In this document: in pieces, positions 56,890 through 64,000 of the stretch
Position numbering within the stretch: position 1 is the stretch's first letter
Layout of the letters: the number at the start of each line of letters is the position of its first letter
Assembly: GCF_022829605.1 (NCBI RefSeq)
Contig: NZ_JAKSYD010000114.1
Location: forward strand, 1 to 64,000
DNA length: 64,000 nt
Origin: Methylobacterium sp. E-065
Lineage (GTDB): Bacteria; Pseudomonadota; Alphaproteobacteria; Rhizobiales; Beijerinckiaceae
Reading direction: 5' to 3'
Program-made: the position numbers and the translations under genes
Notes under the pieces: model-generated
What the model was told of the DNA's origin: nothing
Seen by the model: only the letters and a program-made list of their open reading frames with translations
The model's database searches: none

Positions 56890-58161
56890 GTGCACGAGAT
56901 GCCGGTGGTGAACCTTACCCATAACTACGTGACCAGCCTCGCGGCGAAGCCACCCGAAGCTCGCATGGAGGTCTGGGACCAGAAAACCCCTGGCCTCTGT
57001 CTGCGGATCGGGACGAACGGATCGGGCACTTGGTCCTTCCGGTACCGGCCGAAGATCGGCGGTGGGTACCAGAGGGTGACCCTGGGCCGTCTCGCCGATC
57101 TCACCCTTGCCGATGCGCGCGAGCGAGCAGCTCGCCACCGTGTGACGGTCGCTGACGGTGGAGATCCGCAAAGGGAACTGAAGGCACGCAAGTCCGCAGC
57201 CGACAGCATCCTGACTTTCGAGGCGTTGGCGAACCGCTACATCGAGGAATATGCGAAGCCGCGAAAATCATCGTGGAAGAACGATGAGGGGTACCTGAGG
57301 AGAGCCTGCTGCGCTTGGGGCAAGCGTGCGGCCGTCAGCATCACCCGCCGGGACGCGATCACCTTCCTCGACGGGATCAAGAAAGCTGCGCCGGTCAGCG
57401 CCAACCGCACACAAACGGTGCTGGTAACGTTCTTCAACTGGAGCGTCGAGGAAGGCCATCTTGAGGTCAATCCGATCGCGGGCCTCCGCAAGCGCTCGGT
57501 CGAGACGGCGAAGGACCGGGTTCTATCGGACTGGGAACTTCGGGTCCTCTGGACCGCCCTCGCCCAGAGCGAGGGCATGTCTCGTGATGTAGCCGATGCT
57601 CTCCGCTTCCTGCTGCTGACGGGGCAGCGGCCTGGCGAGGTCGCCGGCATCCTGCAGTCCGAGCTCTGCGACTTGGAAAGCCCCGGTGAGGCGCGCTGGG
57701 AAATCCCTGCAGAACGAATGAAGGCTCGGCGACTGCACGTCGTACCCCTGGCACCGGGTGCCCTTCAGATCCTCCAGAAAGCCATCGAGCGGCGACGGAT
57801 GGATGGGGACGGACTGCGGGTGTTCTCAAGCCGCTTCGTCGCCCGGGATACCTTGGCGCGTCACTCGCTCAGCCAGGCGATGCGCCGCCTGATCGCCAAC
57901 CTTGAGCCTGAGGGGCGGGATGGCGATGCGGTGGCGTCCCTGCAAGAGAAGCCCCCTACCCCGCACGATTTCCGCCGGACCGTGGGCACAGGGCTCGCCC
58001 GGCTGAAGGTCGTGAGAGAGGATCGCAAAGCCGTCCTCGCTCACGTCGAGGACGACGTACACGGCCGGCACTACGACCTCTACGAGCGGCTTGCCGAGAA
58101 GCGCGCAGCTCTGGAGGCTTGGGATCGGCATGTCGCGTCAGTCGTGGAGAGGCAGCCATGA
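56890..58161 (+). CDS. Tyrosine recombinase/integrase
   Basis: A 423-residue integrase; GTG at 56890 has GGAG 4 bases before it, ATG at 56899 is the alternative. The N-terminal arm-binding domain (VWDQKTPGLCLRIGTNG) is of the P4-type DUF4102 style, a core-binding SAM-like domain follows (TFEALANRYIEEYAKP), and the catalytic residues are R247 in TGQRPGEV, H359 and R362 in PHDFRRT, a histidine in VLAHVEDD and Y395 in GRHYDLYERL. It should integrate the element at the tRNA-Pro site. Its stop overlaps the next gene start by ATGA. Confidence 0.95.
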   Translation: MHEMPVVNLTHNYVTSLAAKPPEARMEVWDQKTPGLCLRIGTNGSGTWSFRYRPKIGGGYQRVTLGRLADLTLADARERAARHRVTVADGGDPQRELKARKSAADSILTFEALANRYIEEYAKPRKSSWKNDEGYLRRACCAWGKRAAVSITRRDAITFLDGIKKAAPVSANRTQTVLVTFFNWSVEEGHLEVNPIAGLRKRSVETAKDRVLSDWELRVLWTALAQSEGMSRDVADALRFLLLTGQRPGEVAGILQSELCDLESPGEARWEIPAERMKARRLHVVPLAPGALQILQKAIERRRMDGDGLRVFSSRFVARDTLARHSLSQAMRRLIANLEPEGRDGDAVASLQEKPPTPHDFRRTVGTGLARLKVVREDRKAVLAHVEDDVHGRHYDLYERLAEKRAALEAWDRHVASVVERQP

Positions 58162-58826
58162 CCGAAGAGGCTGTCCCGCCATCACGCCCCGAGCGTGCAG
58201 CTTCGTTGTGGTTGACGCTGTGTCTTGCTCTCGGAGGCAAGTCCGCGATTGACCGGTATGGTGACGAGATTGTTCAGGCCATAAGGAAGTATCGGCGTGA
58301 GAGAAGGGTTGGCGTTAATAATAAAGCTCGCTTTAAAAAGCTCAACCTAATCGTAGATCTCTGCGACGAGCTAATAGTCCAGCTTGAGGATAGCCGTGAT
58401 TGGCTGGATGCTAACATGGATCCCGTGACCGCGGATGGTGTAGATTTCGAAGCGATCATCCAGGACGACTTCTCTCCGCTTCGAGCTATGCGGGACAGCC
58501 TGAAAACGGCATTAGAAGAAGCGCCGGTTCAGACTGGCAAAGAGGCTGTTCACTTCCGTAGGCGCCTCTGGATCCGCTTAGCGATGATCTATGAAGATGC
58601 GACGGAACGCAGGGCTGCAACATCGAAGAATAAAGATGGCAACATCCAAGGTGATTTCGTTCGAATGGTGACTGCTGTCACTGAGTACATCAGCCCAGCC
58701 GAACGCATCACTACCGACATGGTCGATCAATTCGTAGATTGGTACCGCAGCCCGGAAAGCGCCGACCTTCGGGACGAGATGGCTGAATACCGGATGCTTT
58801 CCGCCGCGATGGGCTTCGCCGGGTAG
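58158..58826 (+). CDS. Hypothetical protein coupled to the integrase
   Basis: A 222-residue protein whose start overlaps the integrase stop. It is mostly alpha-helical and charged (RYGDEIVQAIRKYRRERRVG, ELIVQLEDSRDWLDANMD) without membrane segments. Its DNA is clearly less GC-rich than the integrase, particularly 58260-58460, so it may have a separate origin. No family recognised; the coupling suggests either a recombination accessory or element cargo. Confidence 0.75.
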   Translation: MTEEAVPPSRPERAASLWLTLCLALGGKSAIDRYGDEIVQAIRKYRRERRVGVNNKARFKKLNLIVDLCDELIVQLEDSRDWLDANMDPVTADGVDFEAIIQDDFSPLRAMRDSLKTALEEAPVQTGKEAVHFRRRLWIRLAMIYEDATERRAATSKNKDGNIQGDFVRMVTAVTEYISPAERITTDMVDQFVDWYRSPESADLRDEMAEYRMLSAAMGFAG

Positions 58827-58863
58827 GGGTAGATCGCACTCAAAAATAAAAACGATCTACCCC
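58826..58863. promoter_or_regulatory. Perfect 11-base inverted repeat with A-rich spacer
   Basis: GGGGTAGATCG (58826-58836) and CGATCTACCCC (58853-58863) flank the 16-base A-rich spacer. It starts at the last base of the stop codon before it and lies 60 bases upstream of the AlpA-like gene. Without a trailing T-run it is less likely a terminator than an operator, for example for an element regulator, although a stem-loop in RNA is possible. Confidence 0.6.
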
Positions 58864-58923
58864 CGTCACGGCGCGACGGGCTGTGTCTACTCAGACGGCT
58901 ACCCGAAGTTTCAGGAGGTAGCC

Positions 58924-59127
58924 GTGACGCCCCGGTACATCACCCAACGCGAAGTAGAGACCAAAACAGGCCTCAGCGGCGCGACACTTCATCGTCTTCG
59001 CCGAAAGGGACGATTTCCTGATCCGATCAAGATCGGCGAGCGCCGTATCGCTTGGCCCGAGAACGAGATCGACACCTGGTTGGCTACACGTGAGCGCCAG
59101 CCGCTCCGCTCCGCTTCTGCAGTGTGA
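58924..59127 (+). CDS. AlpA/MerR-type helix-turn-helix regulator or excisionase
   Basis: A 67-residue protein from the GTG at 58924, with a strong AGGAGG 4-5 bases upstream. The sequence YITQREVETKTGLSGATLHR, then RKGRFPDPIKIGERRIAWPE and NEIDTWLATR, is the typical AlpA winged helix. In other elements such proteins control integrase and excision. It may bind the inverted repeat just upstream (inference). Confidence 0.9.
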   Translation: MTPRYITQREVETKTGLSGATLHRLRRKGRFPDPIKIGERRIAWPENEIDTWLATRERQPLRSASAV

Positions 59128-59137
59128 GAGGGCGACG

Positions 59138-59392
59138 ATGAACAAAGACATCGACCGCACCGTCAAAGCTCTAGCCGAGGCGCAAAAGGCACTCTCCAAG
59201 ATGACTAACGAGGAGCGCATGCTCGTCGACGAAAAGCTCGGCTCATTGCTCCGGCAGGCGTGTGTTCTTCAGCGCTTTTCTCTGTGCAATGAGCAGTACC
59301 GGCAGGGATGTGACATTCGCGCTGGCGCCTTCAACATGGCCATCGATGCTTCGTTCGGCTTGAACGATGACGATGCCGATATTCCATTTTGA
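59138..59392 (+). CDS. Small hypothetical protein
   Basis: An 84-residue protein from the ATG at 59138 with AGAGGG upstream. It begins with a helical segment (IDRTVKALAEAQKALSKMTN) and ends acidic (NDDDADIPF). Three cysteines are present, in RQACVLQR, SLCNEQY and QGCDIR. Family not recognised. It is part of a run of short same-strand genes in the element. Confidence 0.65.
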   Translation: MNKDIDRTVKALAEAQKALSKMTNEERMLVDEKLGSLLRQACVLQRFSLCNEQYRQGCDIRAGAFNMAIDASFGLNDDDADIPF

Positions 59393-59403
59393 GGAGGCGC
59401 CGC

Positions 59404-59826
59404 ATGAACGACCTCCCCGACTTGCCGTTGTTCAGCGGCACGCCAGCCGCTGAACCGCCACCGCAAAAGCGGCGGCGTCCCCGGCAGCGTAGTCTCGTGG
59501 CAGAGTTGGTCCCAACCCACGTCGCGCCGGAACCTACTCCTGAGGGCACTGCAGTCCTTCTGCCGTTCCCCGTCAGCCGGGATGTTCGCCTCATCGCCGA
59601 GCTCGCGGAGGCGTTCATCGGCCTTCGCGAGAGGCACGGTCGCCGGTGCCGGGCCATGCTGCTCGACAAGCGATTCCGGCCGATCGGCGTTCGCCTCCGC
59701 AAGATGGGCATGTCGGCCGACGCGATCCATGATGAGCTTGTCCAGCTTGAGAAGGCTGTTGCGCGGGTAGTTTGGAACGCTGACGGGCGGCCGTCCTACA
59801 GTTCGGGCGGAGGGTCAGCGGCTTGA
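59404..59826 (+). CDS. DUF6074-like protein
   Basis: A 140-residue protein from the ATG at 59404, with GAGGAGG upstream. The layout fits small DUF6074 proteins of rhizobial elements: DLPLFSGTP at the start, a PFPVSRDVRLIAELAEAF core, then RRCRAMLLDKRF and an acidic C-terminal helix before VVW. Function unknown. The stop overlaps the next start as TTGA. Confidence 0.7.
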   Translation: MNDLPDLPLFSGTPAAEPPPQKRRRPRQRSLVAELVPTHVAPEPTPEGTAVLLPFPVSRDVRLIAELAEAFIGLRERHGRRCRAMLLDKRFRPIGVRLRKMGMSADAIHDELVQLEKAVARVVWNADGRPSYSSGGGSAA

Positions 59827-60242
59827 ACATGTATGCCAGCAGACCACCGCGGTCGGCTGCCCGCGACGCCATCGAGCCGCCGGACCTCGATCCCTTAAGC
59901 GGACATGAGCGTGTCGCGAGTTCTGCAGATCCATCGAGCGGCAAAAGCGCAGCCCGCAACGTCTTCCTGTGGCTCCGTCAGATTGCTCGTGATCCGGAGC
60001 TTCCACCGCTCGGCTACCGCCTCGCGATCGAGATCAGCCAATGTGTTGACCGCCGAAAGGGCTATGCGCACCCTTCGCATGGCTGGCTCGCCAATGAACT
60101 CGATGTGAGCCGGCGCGGCGTCCAGATGGCGCTGAAGTCGCTGCAAGACCGTGGGCACCTCGACGTGACCGTCAGCCGGGGGGCCGGGCACGCGAACCGC
60201 TACCGACTACGGCTTCTCCGACCGGTCCGGAAGGTGGCATGA
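59823..60242 (+). CDS. Winged-helix protein, replication-initiator-like
   Basis: A 139-residue protein from a TTG at 59823 with GGAGGG 8 bases upstream (ATG at 59829 possible). The C-terminal half is a winged helix (AHPSHGWLANELDVSRRGVQ, MALKSLQDRGHLDV), the type seen at the start of phage replication proteins and of rhizobial element proteins. It is followed directly by an iteron-like array. In lambda O the origin repeats lie within the initiator gene, so a similar arrangement with a shortened initiator is possible (inference). Confidence 0.75.
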   Translation: MNMYASRPPRSAARDAIEPPDLDPLSGHERVASSADPSSGKSAARNVFLWLRQIARDPELPPLGYRLAIEISQCVDRRKGYAHPSHGWLANELDVSRRGVQMALKSLQDRGHLDVTVSRGAGHANRYRLRLLRPVRKVA

Positions 60243-60275
60243 GACAGCCTGCCCTTCCTCGGCTTGTTCGTCCTA

Positions 60276-60460
60276 TAAATGCGCACGCTGGGCTTCGCAT
60301 TTACAGGCCCATAAATGCGAACGTCTTTTGCGCATTTATCGCACTCATAAAGGCGAAGCAGCTTCTTCGCAGGGGGTGCGCAGTAGCTTGTGCGCATCAA
60401 ATGCGAAGAAGCTTGTGCGCACTATCCAGGATTATACCAGGACCTATCCAGGATATTATA
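60276..60460. repeat. Iteron-like repeat array, possible replication origin
   Basis: The 10-mer TAAATGCGMA recurs: TAAATGCGCA 60276-60285, inverted TTCGCATTTA 60294-60303, TAAATGCGAA 60312-60321, inverted TGCGCATTTA 60329-60338, a variant TAAAGGCGAA 60348-60357 and CAAATGCGAA 60398-60407. Next come direct repeats AGTAGCTTGTGCGCA (60382-60396) and AGAAGCTTGTGCGCA (60407-60421), then two copies of CTATCCAGGAT (60422-60432 and 60444-60454), each leading into an AT-rich piece. Iterons plus an AT-rich unwinding site just after a winged-helix gene is the layout of a replication origin or of an autoregulatory region. Confidence 0.65.
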
Positions 60461-61373
60461 AGCGAGACCCATCCGAGATTCTGGCACGCCCTGAGCGTCC
60501 GGCGGTCGGCGCCTCCAGGCGACCGATCCGACCGGCGCGCCTCTAGGTTGTCATGTGTCGGTCCAGGCAGACCCAGAACCCTGCTGAGTAGACACACCCT
60601 CCGGACCGTCCTCCATTCGTACACTGCTCCGGCGGGTGGCCGCGTGACCGCTCGCGCCCGCTTGAGCGGGACGCGGTCACGATGCCCTGTCACCCTCGCG
60701 GCTGGAAGATGTCACGCCGACGGTCGGAGATGTCACAGCACGAGGCTGTACCTGTCACGGGGTCTGTCACAGGGACACGGCGGGACGTCACGCCAATGTC
60801 CCTTCGTATTCCTCGCGTCCCTTGAGCATGCGGGCGGCCGCTCAGTCGGCCAGGGCAGCCACAAGGGAAAACGAGGTGGCGAGCACGATGGTGCCCGCCG
60901 CAACGGCGGCGAGGGTCAGCATGGAAGAGCCTTCGATGTGGAACGGTTGAGCTTCAAACGCTCAAGCTCTCCCGCGGTTGCACAAGCTTTCGGCCATGCA
61001 CCTGGCTCGGTAGTCTGCTGCCCTCAGACCATTGGTCAGCGCAGGCAAGACGTTCGCCGCGCTCTGCAGGAGAGGCTAACCAAGGCCAGCCGCGCTCAGC
61101 AGGCGCAGGACCGCCGTGACCCCGGCATGCCGGTCCGCCGCCTCCACCATGGCGACGGCAGCTCACGGCCTTTCCTAGCCACGCCACGAGGATCCCAGAC
61201 GGAGAGGCGGCACCCACCCCCGGAAGGGCCAAGGGACCGTACGATGCCAGACAGGTCCCGCACCGCGCCGCAGTCCGATACCTGCGCGTTTTCCGAGGTT
61301 CGAAAATTGAGGTTGGATTGGATGCCGATGCGAATTAACTCATTGATCTCGCTGGCCCGAGCGGTCGTATCTC
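60461..61373. other. Gene-poor stretch with a cluster of GTCAC repeats
   Basis: No convincing gene in about 900 bases. A frame open from 60239 to 61387 crosses the array but is composed of low-complexity arginine- and serine-rich sequence and looks spurious. Seven copies of GTCAC, most as TGTCAC, lie at 60676-60680, 60689-60693, 60711-60715, 60732-60736, 60754-60758, 60766-60770 and 60787-60791, all in the same direction. They may be protein binding sites or encode VT/DVT repeats in a short peptide (ATG at 60709). Confidence 0.4.
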
Positions 61374-61769
61374 ATGGCGACCGGTGACCAAGAGCCCGCG
61401 CCTCCAGCGCGCGGGCTGGCCGAGATCCGGCAGCTGCACCAGCGACCTCGACCGTCTCGGCCGCCGGAGGCGATCGAGGCTGATGTGCGAACCGAACTGG
61501 CGCGTCACGATGCCGTGATGCGGGCCCTGTGGGCCGAACGCGCTGGCGATCCTCTCCGGGTTAGCGGCGAGCGTCGGCAGACAAAGAAACAAGCCGCTGG
61601 CGAGCTTGGAATGTCCACGGCTCGGCTCATGCGCCTCGTGGTTCGATACCACGCGGCGCATCCTGACCGCCCCAAGTTAGCTGTTCAACCGGCAGGCCTG
61701 AAGTCGTCGCCTTGGACTATATTCATTGACCGTGTGCGAGCAGTTGTTGAGAGCGGCGAACCGTATTAA
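61374..61769 (+). CDS. Hypothetical protein with a possible helix-turn-helix
   Basis: A 131-residue frame from the ATG at 61374 without a clear ribosome site. The first 45 residues are proline-rich; QTKKQAAGELGMSTARLMRL in the middle looks like a DNA-binding helix-turn-helix, and the end FIDRVRAVVESGEPY is helical. It may be a small element regulator. The call depends on the HTH-like segment only. Confidence 0.45.
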   Translation: MATGDQEPAPPARGLAEIRQLHQRPRPSRPPEAIEADVRTELARHDAVMRALWAERAGDPLRVSGERRQTKKQAAGELGMSTARLMRLVVRYHAAHPDRPKLAVQPAGLKSSPWTIFIDRVRAVVESGEPY

Positions 61770-61882
61770 CATCTCAATTTAACCGGCTTGATCGCTCTCA
61801 TGTCAGATCCTGGGCGGGCCGGCCGTTCACCCAGATTGCTGAGCGGTAGGTATTCCCGTTCGGATATATATGGATGGCACCA

Positions 61883-62294
61883 ATGAAGACAGTTTTGTTT
61901 TCAGTTATTGTTTACTTGGCTCCCATTTTTTGCAATTAGTGCCGCATCATCGGCTGAAGCTGAAATCGATGGCGTCCCAAAGGGACAAGTATTATTCTAC
62001 GATTTTGGCAATACAGGTAGACGTATTATCGCTTTCTCCATTGAGACCAACGGAAAGATGCTGCCGGTCTCCGCAAACGGCGCAGCGGGATATGAACGTA
62101 GCCAGCAAGAACTCGAAATGCTGGCAATGATTTCTGCCGCGGCTCAAAAAGGAGTTTCCATTCATATTAGTGGGCATTTCTACAAGAAGGGCGAGAACTC
62201 CAACGTTGATGCTGACTATGTTGACGGGAATGTTAGAGCAGACAGGATTACTGTATTTGGATACACATGGGGCGAGACATATCTTAGTAAGTGA
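61883..62294 (+). pseudogene. Secreted protein gene with a frameshift in a T6 tract
   Basis: From the ATG at 61883 the frame reads MKTVLFSVIVYLAPIF and then stops at TAG; from the run of six T at 61926-61931 onward the other frame continues AISAASSAEAEIDGVPKG to a stop at 62294. With five T instead of six the two join into a perfect Sec signal peptide and a mature domain of about 110 residues. So the gene is broken by one base, or is corrected by slippage, or the base is a sequencing error. The mature part (GQVLFYDFGNTGRRIIAFSI, HISGHFYKKG) is unknown. The DNA is AT-rich, unlike the host. Confidence 0.65.
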
Positions 62295-62401
62295 TTGACG
62301 ATTCTGAAAATGTGATACAATGCCGATGGGCGAAAACTTCGTATAAAATCAAGCAAAAACGACAACTGGCAAGCACGACCGAAGCTCAGTAGCTTGGCGG
62401 T

Positions 62402-62614
62402 ATGGTTGATCACCCGCCCTACTCGCCTTCGCGAGACCTTTGCACCGAAAATCTCCATGTCGGGGTTCCCCTCGACCTGAAGCGCGCCCTGACCGACGTT
62501 GCCCGGCGCGAGGGCAAGTCGGTAGCGAGCGTGGTGAGGGAGGCGGTCGCCGATGCCATCGGGCACAGCGACCGCCCCCAGGATCTCTCGGCCCATAGTC
62601 GGGGGCTCCGGTAA
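62402..62614 (+). CDS. Ribbon-helix-helix (CopG-like) protein
   Basis: A 70-residue protein. LHVGVPLDLKRALTDVARRE followed by GKSVASVVREAVADAI is the strand-helix-helix pattern of MetJ/Arc-type DNA-binding proteins. The DNA-contacting strand is around residues 18-23. It may repress its own operon or act as an antitoxin-like regulator, but the next gene does not look like a toxin. Its TAA shares a base with the ATG of the following gene. Confidence 0.75.
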   Translation: MVDHPPYSPSRDLCTENLHVGVPLDLKRALTDVARREGKSVASVVREAVADAIGHSDRPQDLSAHSRGLR

Positions 62615-63117
62615 TGGCCATCCCGGCACACATTCAAGCTCAACTGGACGCGGCCGACGCGGTTAATCCGGTGCGCGACATCTTCGGCAAGATCGCCGAT
62701 CCCAGCCTGCTCGCGACCGTCCGGGAAGCCGTCTACGGACAGTGGCCGCCAGTAGCGGCTTCTCCCCGGTCGGCGGCATCCCTTCCCGCTGTACCGGCCC
62801 GGCCAGCGGCCGTCGTGTCTGGCTCGCACGCCACCATCGATCCAGCCCGCGCGCGCGCCGCCGTCGCGGCAGCGCGTGCGGTCTCAGGCTCGGGAGACAG
62901 CGCTTCGCGGTCCCAAGCCTCCCTGGGCCGCATTCCGGTTGGCGTCGATCCCAAGGCCATCTTTGCCAGCCGCCGCCAGCAGGCCGTTGCGGCGAGCACT
63001 GGCCGTGAGGCAGCCGACACCGAGGCGTCCGGTCCAACCGCCCGACAGGGGCGCCCGCGCCTCCCCGACGCCACGAGCGTCTATGCGGCGCGTCGCGCCC
63101 CGAAGGGAGACAAGTGA
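62614..63117 (+). CDS. Hypothetical alanine-rich protein of the element
   Basis: A 167-residue protein from the ATG at 62614. The first about 45 residues (AIPAHIQAQLDAADAVNPVR, then IFGKIADPSLLATVREAVYG) look folded, while the rest is a low-complexity Ala/Ser/Arg linker with a second short motif (VDPKAIFASRRQQAVA). No family recognised. It shares a base with the next gene start (TGATG), so the three genes from 62402 are a coupled unit. Confidence 0.65.
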   Translation: MAIPAHIQAQLDAADAVNPVRDIFGKIADPSLLATVREAVYGQWPPVAASPRSAASLPAVPARPAAVVSGSHATIDPARARAAVAAARAVSGSGDSASRSQASLGRIPVGVDPKAIFASRRQQAVAASTGREAADTEASGPTARQGRPRLPDATSVYAARRAPKGDK

Positions 63118-64000
63118 TGTTGAAGGCATTGCGCGCCCTGATCACTATGGCGACCGCGGCCAACGTGCCGTTGGAGGACATCGAGCGCGGACTGCCACAA
63201 GCGGAAGCCGAGCTGACGGCGGCCCGCGATGCAGCAGAGGCGGCCGAGCGGCAGTATCGCGGTAGTTTGCTTTCCGGAGATGAGGCCCGCACTCGGCAAC
63301 TCGACGCGGCGCGCCGGGAAGCTCAGATCCGGCTCGACCGTGCAACGGCGCTGACCGAGGCCCTGGCAGAGCGTCACCGCGAGGCCGAAGAGATCGCCGC
63401 GGACGAGCGGGCACGCGCCGAGAAGGCCGATCGGGTCCAACGGTACCAGGATGCGGCGCGCCAGGCTGAGGAGGCCCGCGAGCTGCTGTCCGTCCACTAT
63501 CCGCAGCTGGCCGGTGACATCGTGGCCGTCCTCCGGGCTGTGGCTGAGGCCGAGGTCGCGGTCATGTCGGTCAACCGCGACCTGCCCGAGGGGGCCGAAC
63601 CGCTCGAGCCTGTCGAGCGGACGGTGCGCAATCCGGCTCGCGCTGGCCGTCGCCTCATCTCGGCCGAGGATGTCGTGCGGTACTGCCGGCCGGGCGAGCC
63701 CCTGCCGAAGGTCGATCAGAGCCGCGTCGTCGTGAATCGCGATGGTGGTGCGAGTATCCAGCCGGAATTCGGATCCATCGAGCGGCTTGTCCCCCGCCGG
63801 TATCGGGAGGAACGGTACGAGGTACCGCTTCCGACCGTCCCACTGCTGGATCTCGCGACTGCGGTGAAGCTCCCCGGGCTGCTGCTCAACGCGCCCGACA
63901 TCCTCGACATCACCGCACTGACGCTCCCGCACGAGGTTGCCGAGATCCTGACGCGCGCGGCTGAGCAACCGGTGACCGTACCGCCGCAGGTCAAGGTCGA
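63117..64000 (+). CDS. Coiled-coil protein, partial (runs off the window)
   Basis: Open from the ATG at 63117 to the window end with no stop, at least 294 residues. After a hydrophobic start (MLKALRALITMATAANVPL) comes a long coiled-coil stretch (about 22-130, repeats such as AEAELTAARDAAEAAERQY and RERHREAEEI-like heptads), then a globular part (RRLISAEDVVRYCRPG, FGSIERLVPRRYREERYEVP). The start resembles phage or element structural accessory proteins, but I do not recognise a family. No stop is seen, so the true length is unknown. Confidence 0.7.
   Translation, partial: MLKALRALITMATAANVPLEDIERGLPQAEAELTAARDAAEAAERQYRGSLLSGDEARTRQLDAARREAQIRLDRATALTEALAERHREAEEIAADERARAEKADRVQRYQDAARQAEEARELLSVHYPQLAGDIVAVLRAVAEAEVAVMSVNRDLPEGAEPLEPVERTVRNPARAGRRLISAEDVVRYCRPGEPLPKVDQSRVVVNRDGGASIQPEFGSIERLVPRRYREERYEVPLPTVPLLDLATAVKLPGLLLNAPDILDITALTLPHEVAEILTRAAEQPVTVPPQVKV

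Larger units (their letters stand above)
56689..64000. mobile_element. Integrated mobile element (prophage or ICE), left end; continues past the window
   Basis: Begins at the tRNA-Pro fragment and integrase and runs to the window end. It carries many short overlapping unknown genes, an AlpA-like regulator, a DUF6074 protein, a winged-helix replication-type protein with iteron-like DNA, and AT-rich patches (about 58260-58460 and 61780-62400) unlike the chromosome to the left. No head, tail or conjugation gene is visible yet, so phage and ICE cannot be told apart here. Confidence 0.8.

Noticed and set aside
60239..61387. Plus-strand open frame of 382 codons beginning at an ATGA overlap
   Set aside because: It crosses the iteron array and GTCAC cluster, has low-complexity Arg/Ser-rich sequence and no domain-like segment; the long frame is expected at high GC.

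Overview
The window is very GC-rich, uses GTG/TTG starts freely and packs genes with 1-20 base overlaps. With class III PHA synthase, OpgG/D, RpoN, a PhyR/EcfG-like promoter match and the protein styles seen, it looks like a chromosome segment of a Methylobacterium/Methylorubrum-type alphaproteobacterium. Genus is inference from sequence style; no rRNA is present.

Layout. (1) 1-3498: two long inverted repeats, a LysR regulator, and a DUF2252 protein divergent from the next block. (2) 3499-12359, plus strand: acetolactate-synthase-like ThDP enzyme, Fe-alcohol dehydrogenase, PHA synthase PhaE/PhaC (class III), CoA-transferase, succinate-semialdehyde-type dehydrogenase. Together these could run 2-oxoglutarate -> succinate semialdehyde -> 4-hydroxybutyrate -> 4HB-CoA -> polyester. 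(3) 12559-32000: housekeeping and signalling: small secreted protein, LuxR-type response regulator, chemoreceptor, serine hydrolase, M20 peptidase, glmS, BASS transporter, glmU, rpoN, OpgG/D, SCO1, MBL hydrolase, GGDEF-EAL protein. (4) 32047-45865, minus strand: exopolysaccharide locus with Wzy-like polymerase, Wzx flippase, five GT4 glycosyltransferases, a Wzc-type chain-length/tyrosine kinase and an acyltransferase; a flavin reductase-like gene lies at its end. (5) 46241-56092, plus strand: compact operon with a stand-alone carrier protein, acyl-CoA dehydrogenase-like protein, SerRS-like amino acid:[carrier protein] ligase, DUF1839 protein, GH2-type hydrolase, tandem alpha/beta hydrolase, Tat-exported TIM-barrel hydrolase, then an esterase. 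This is the strongest candidate for an undescribed system: an aminoacyl-thioester pathway placed beside an exopolysaccharide locus. (6) 56689-64000: left part of a mobile element (prophage or ICE) bounded by a 45-base 3' fragment of tRNA-Pro(GGG), with integrase, AlpA-like regulator, DUF6074, a winged-helix replication-type protein followed by an iteron-like array, a frameshifted secreted protein, and a coiled-coil gene running off the window.

A family of about 150-base long inverted repeats occurs at least four times (424-580, 8677-8829, 12386-12534, 37298-37420) in both orientations; the last lies inside a glycosyltransferase reading frame and encodes its C-terminal tail.
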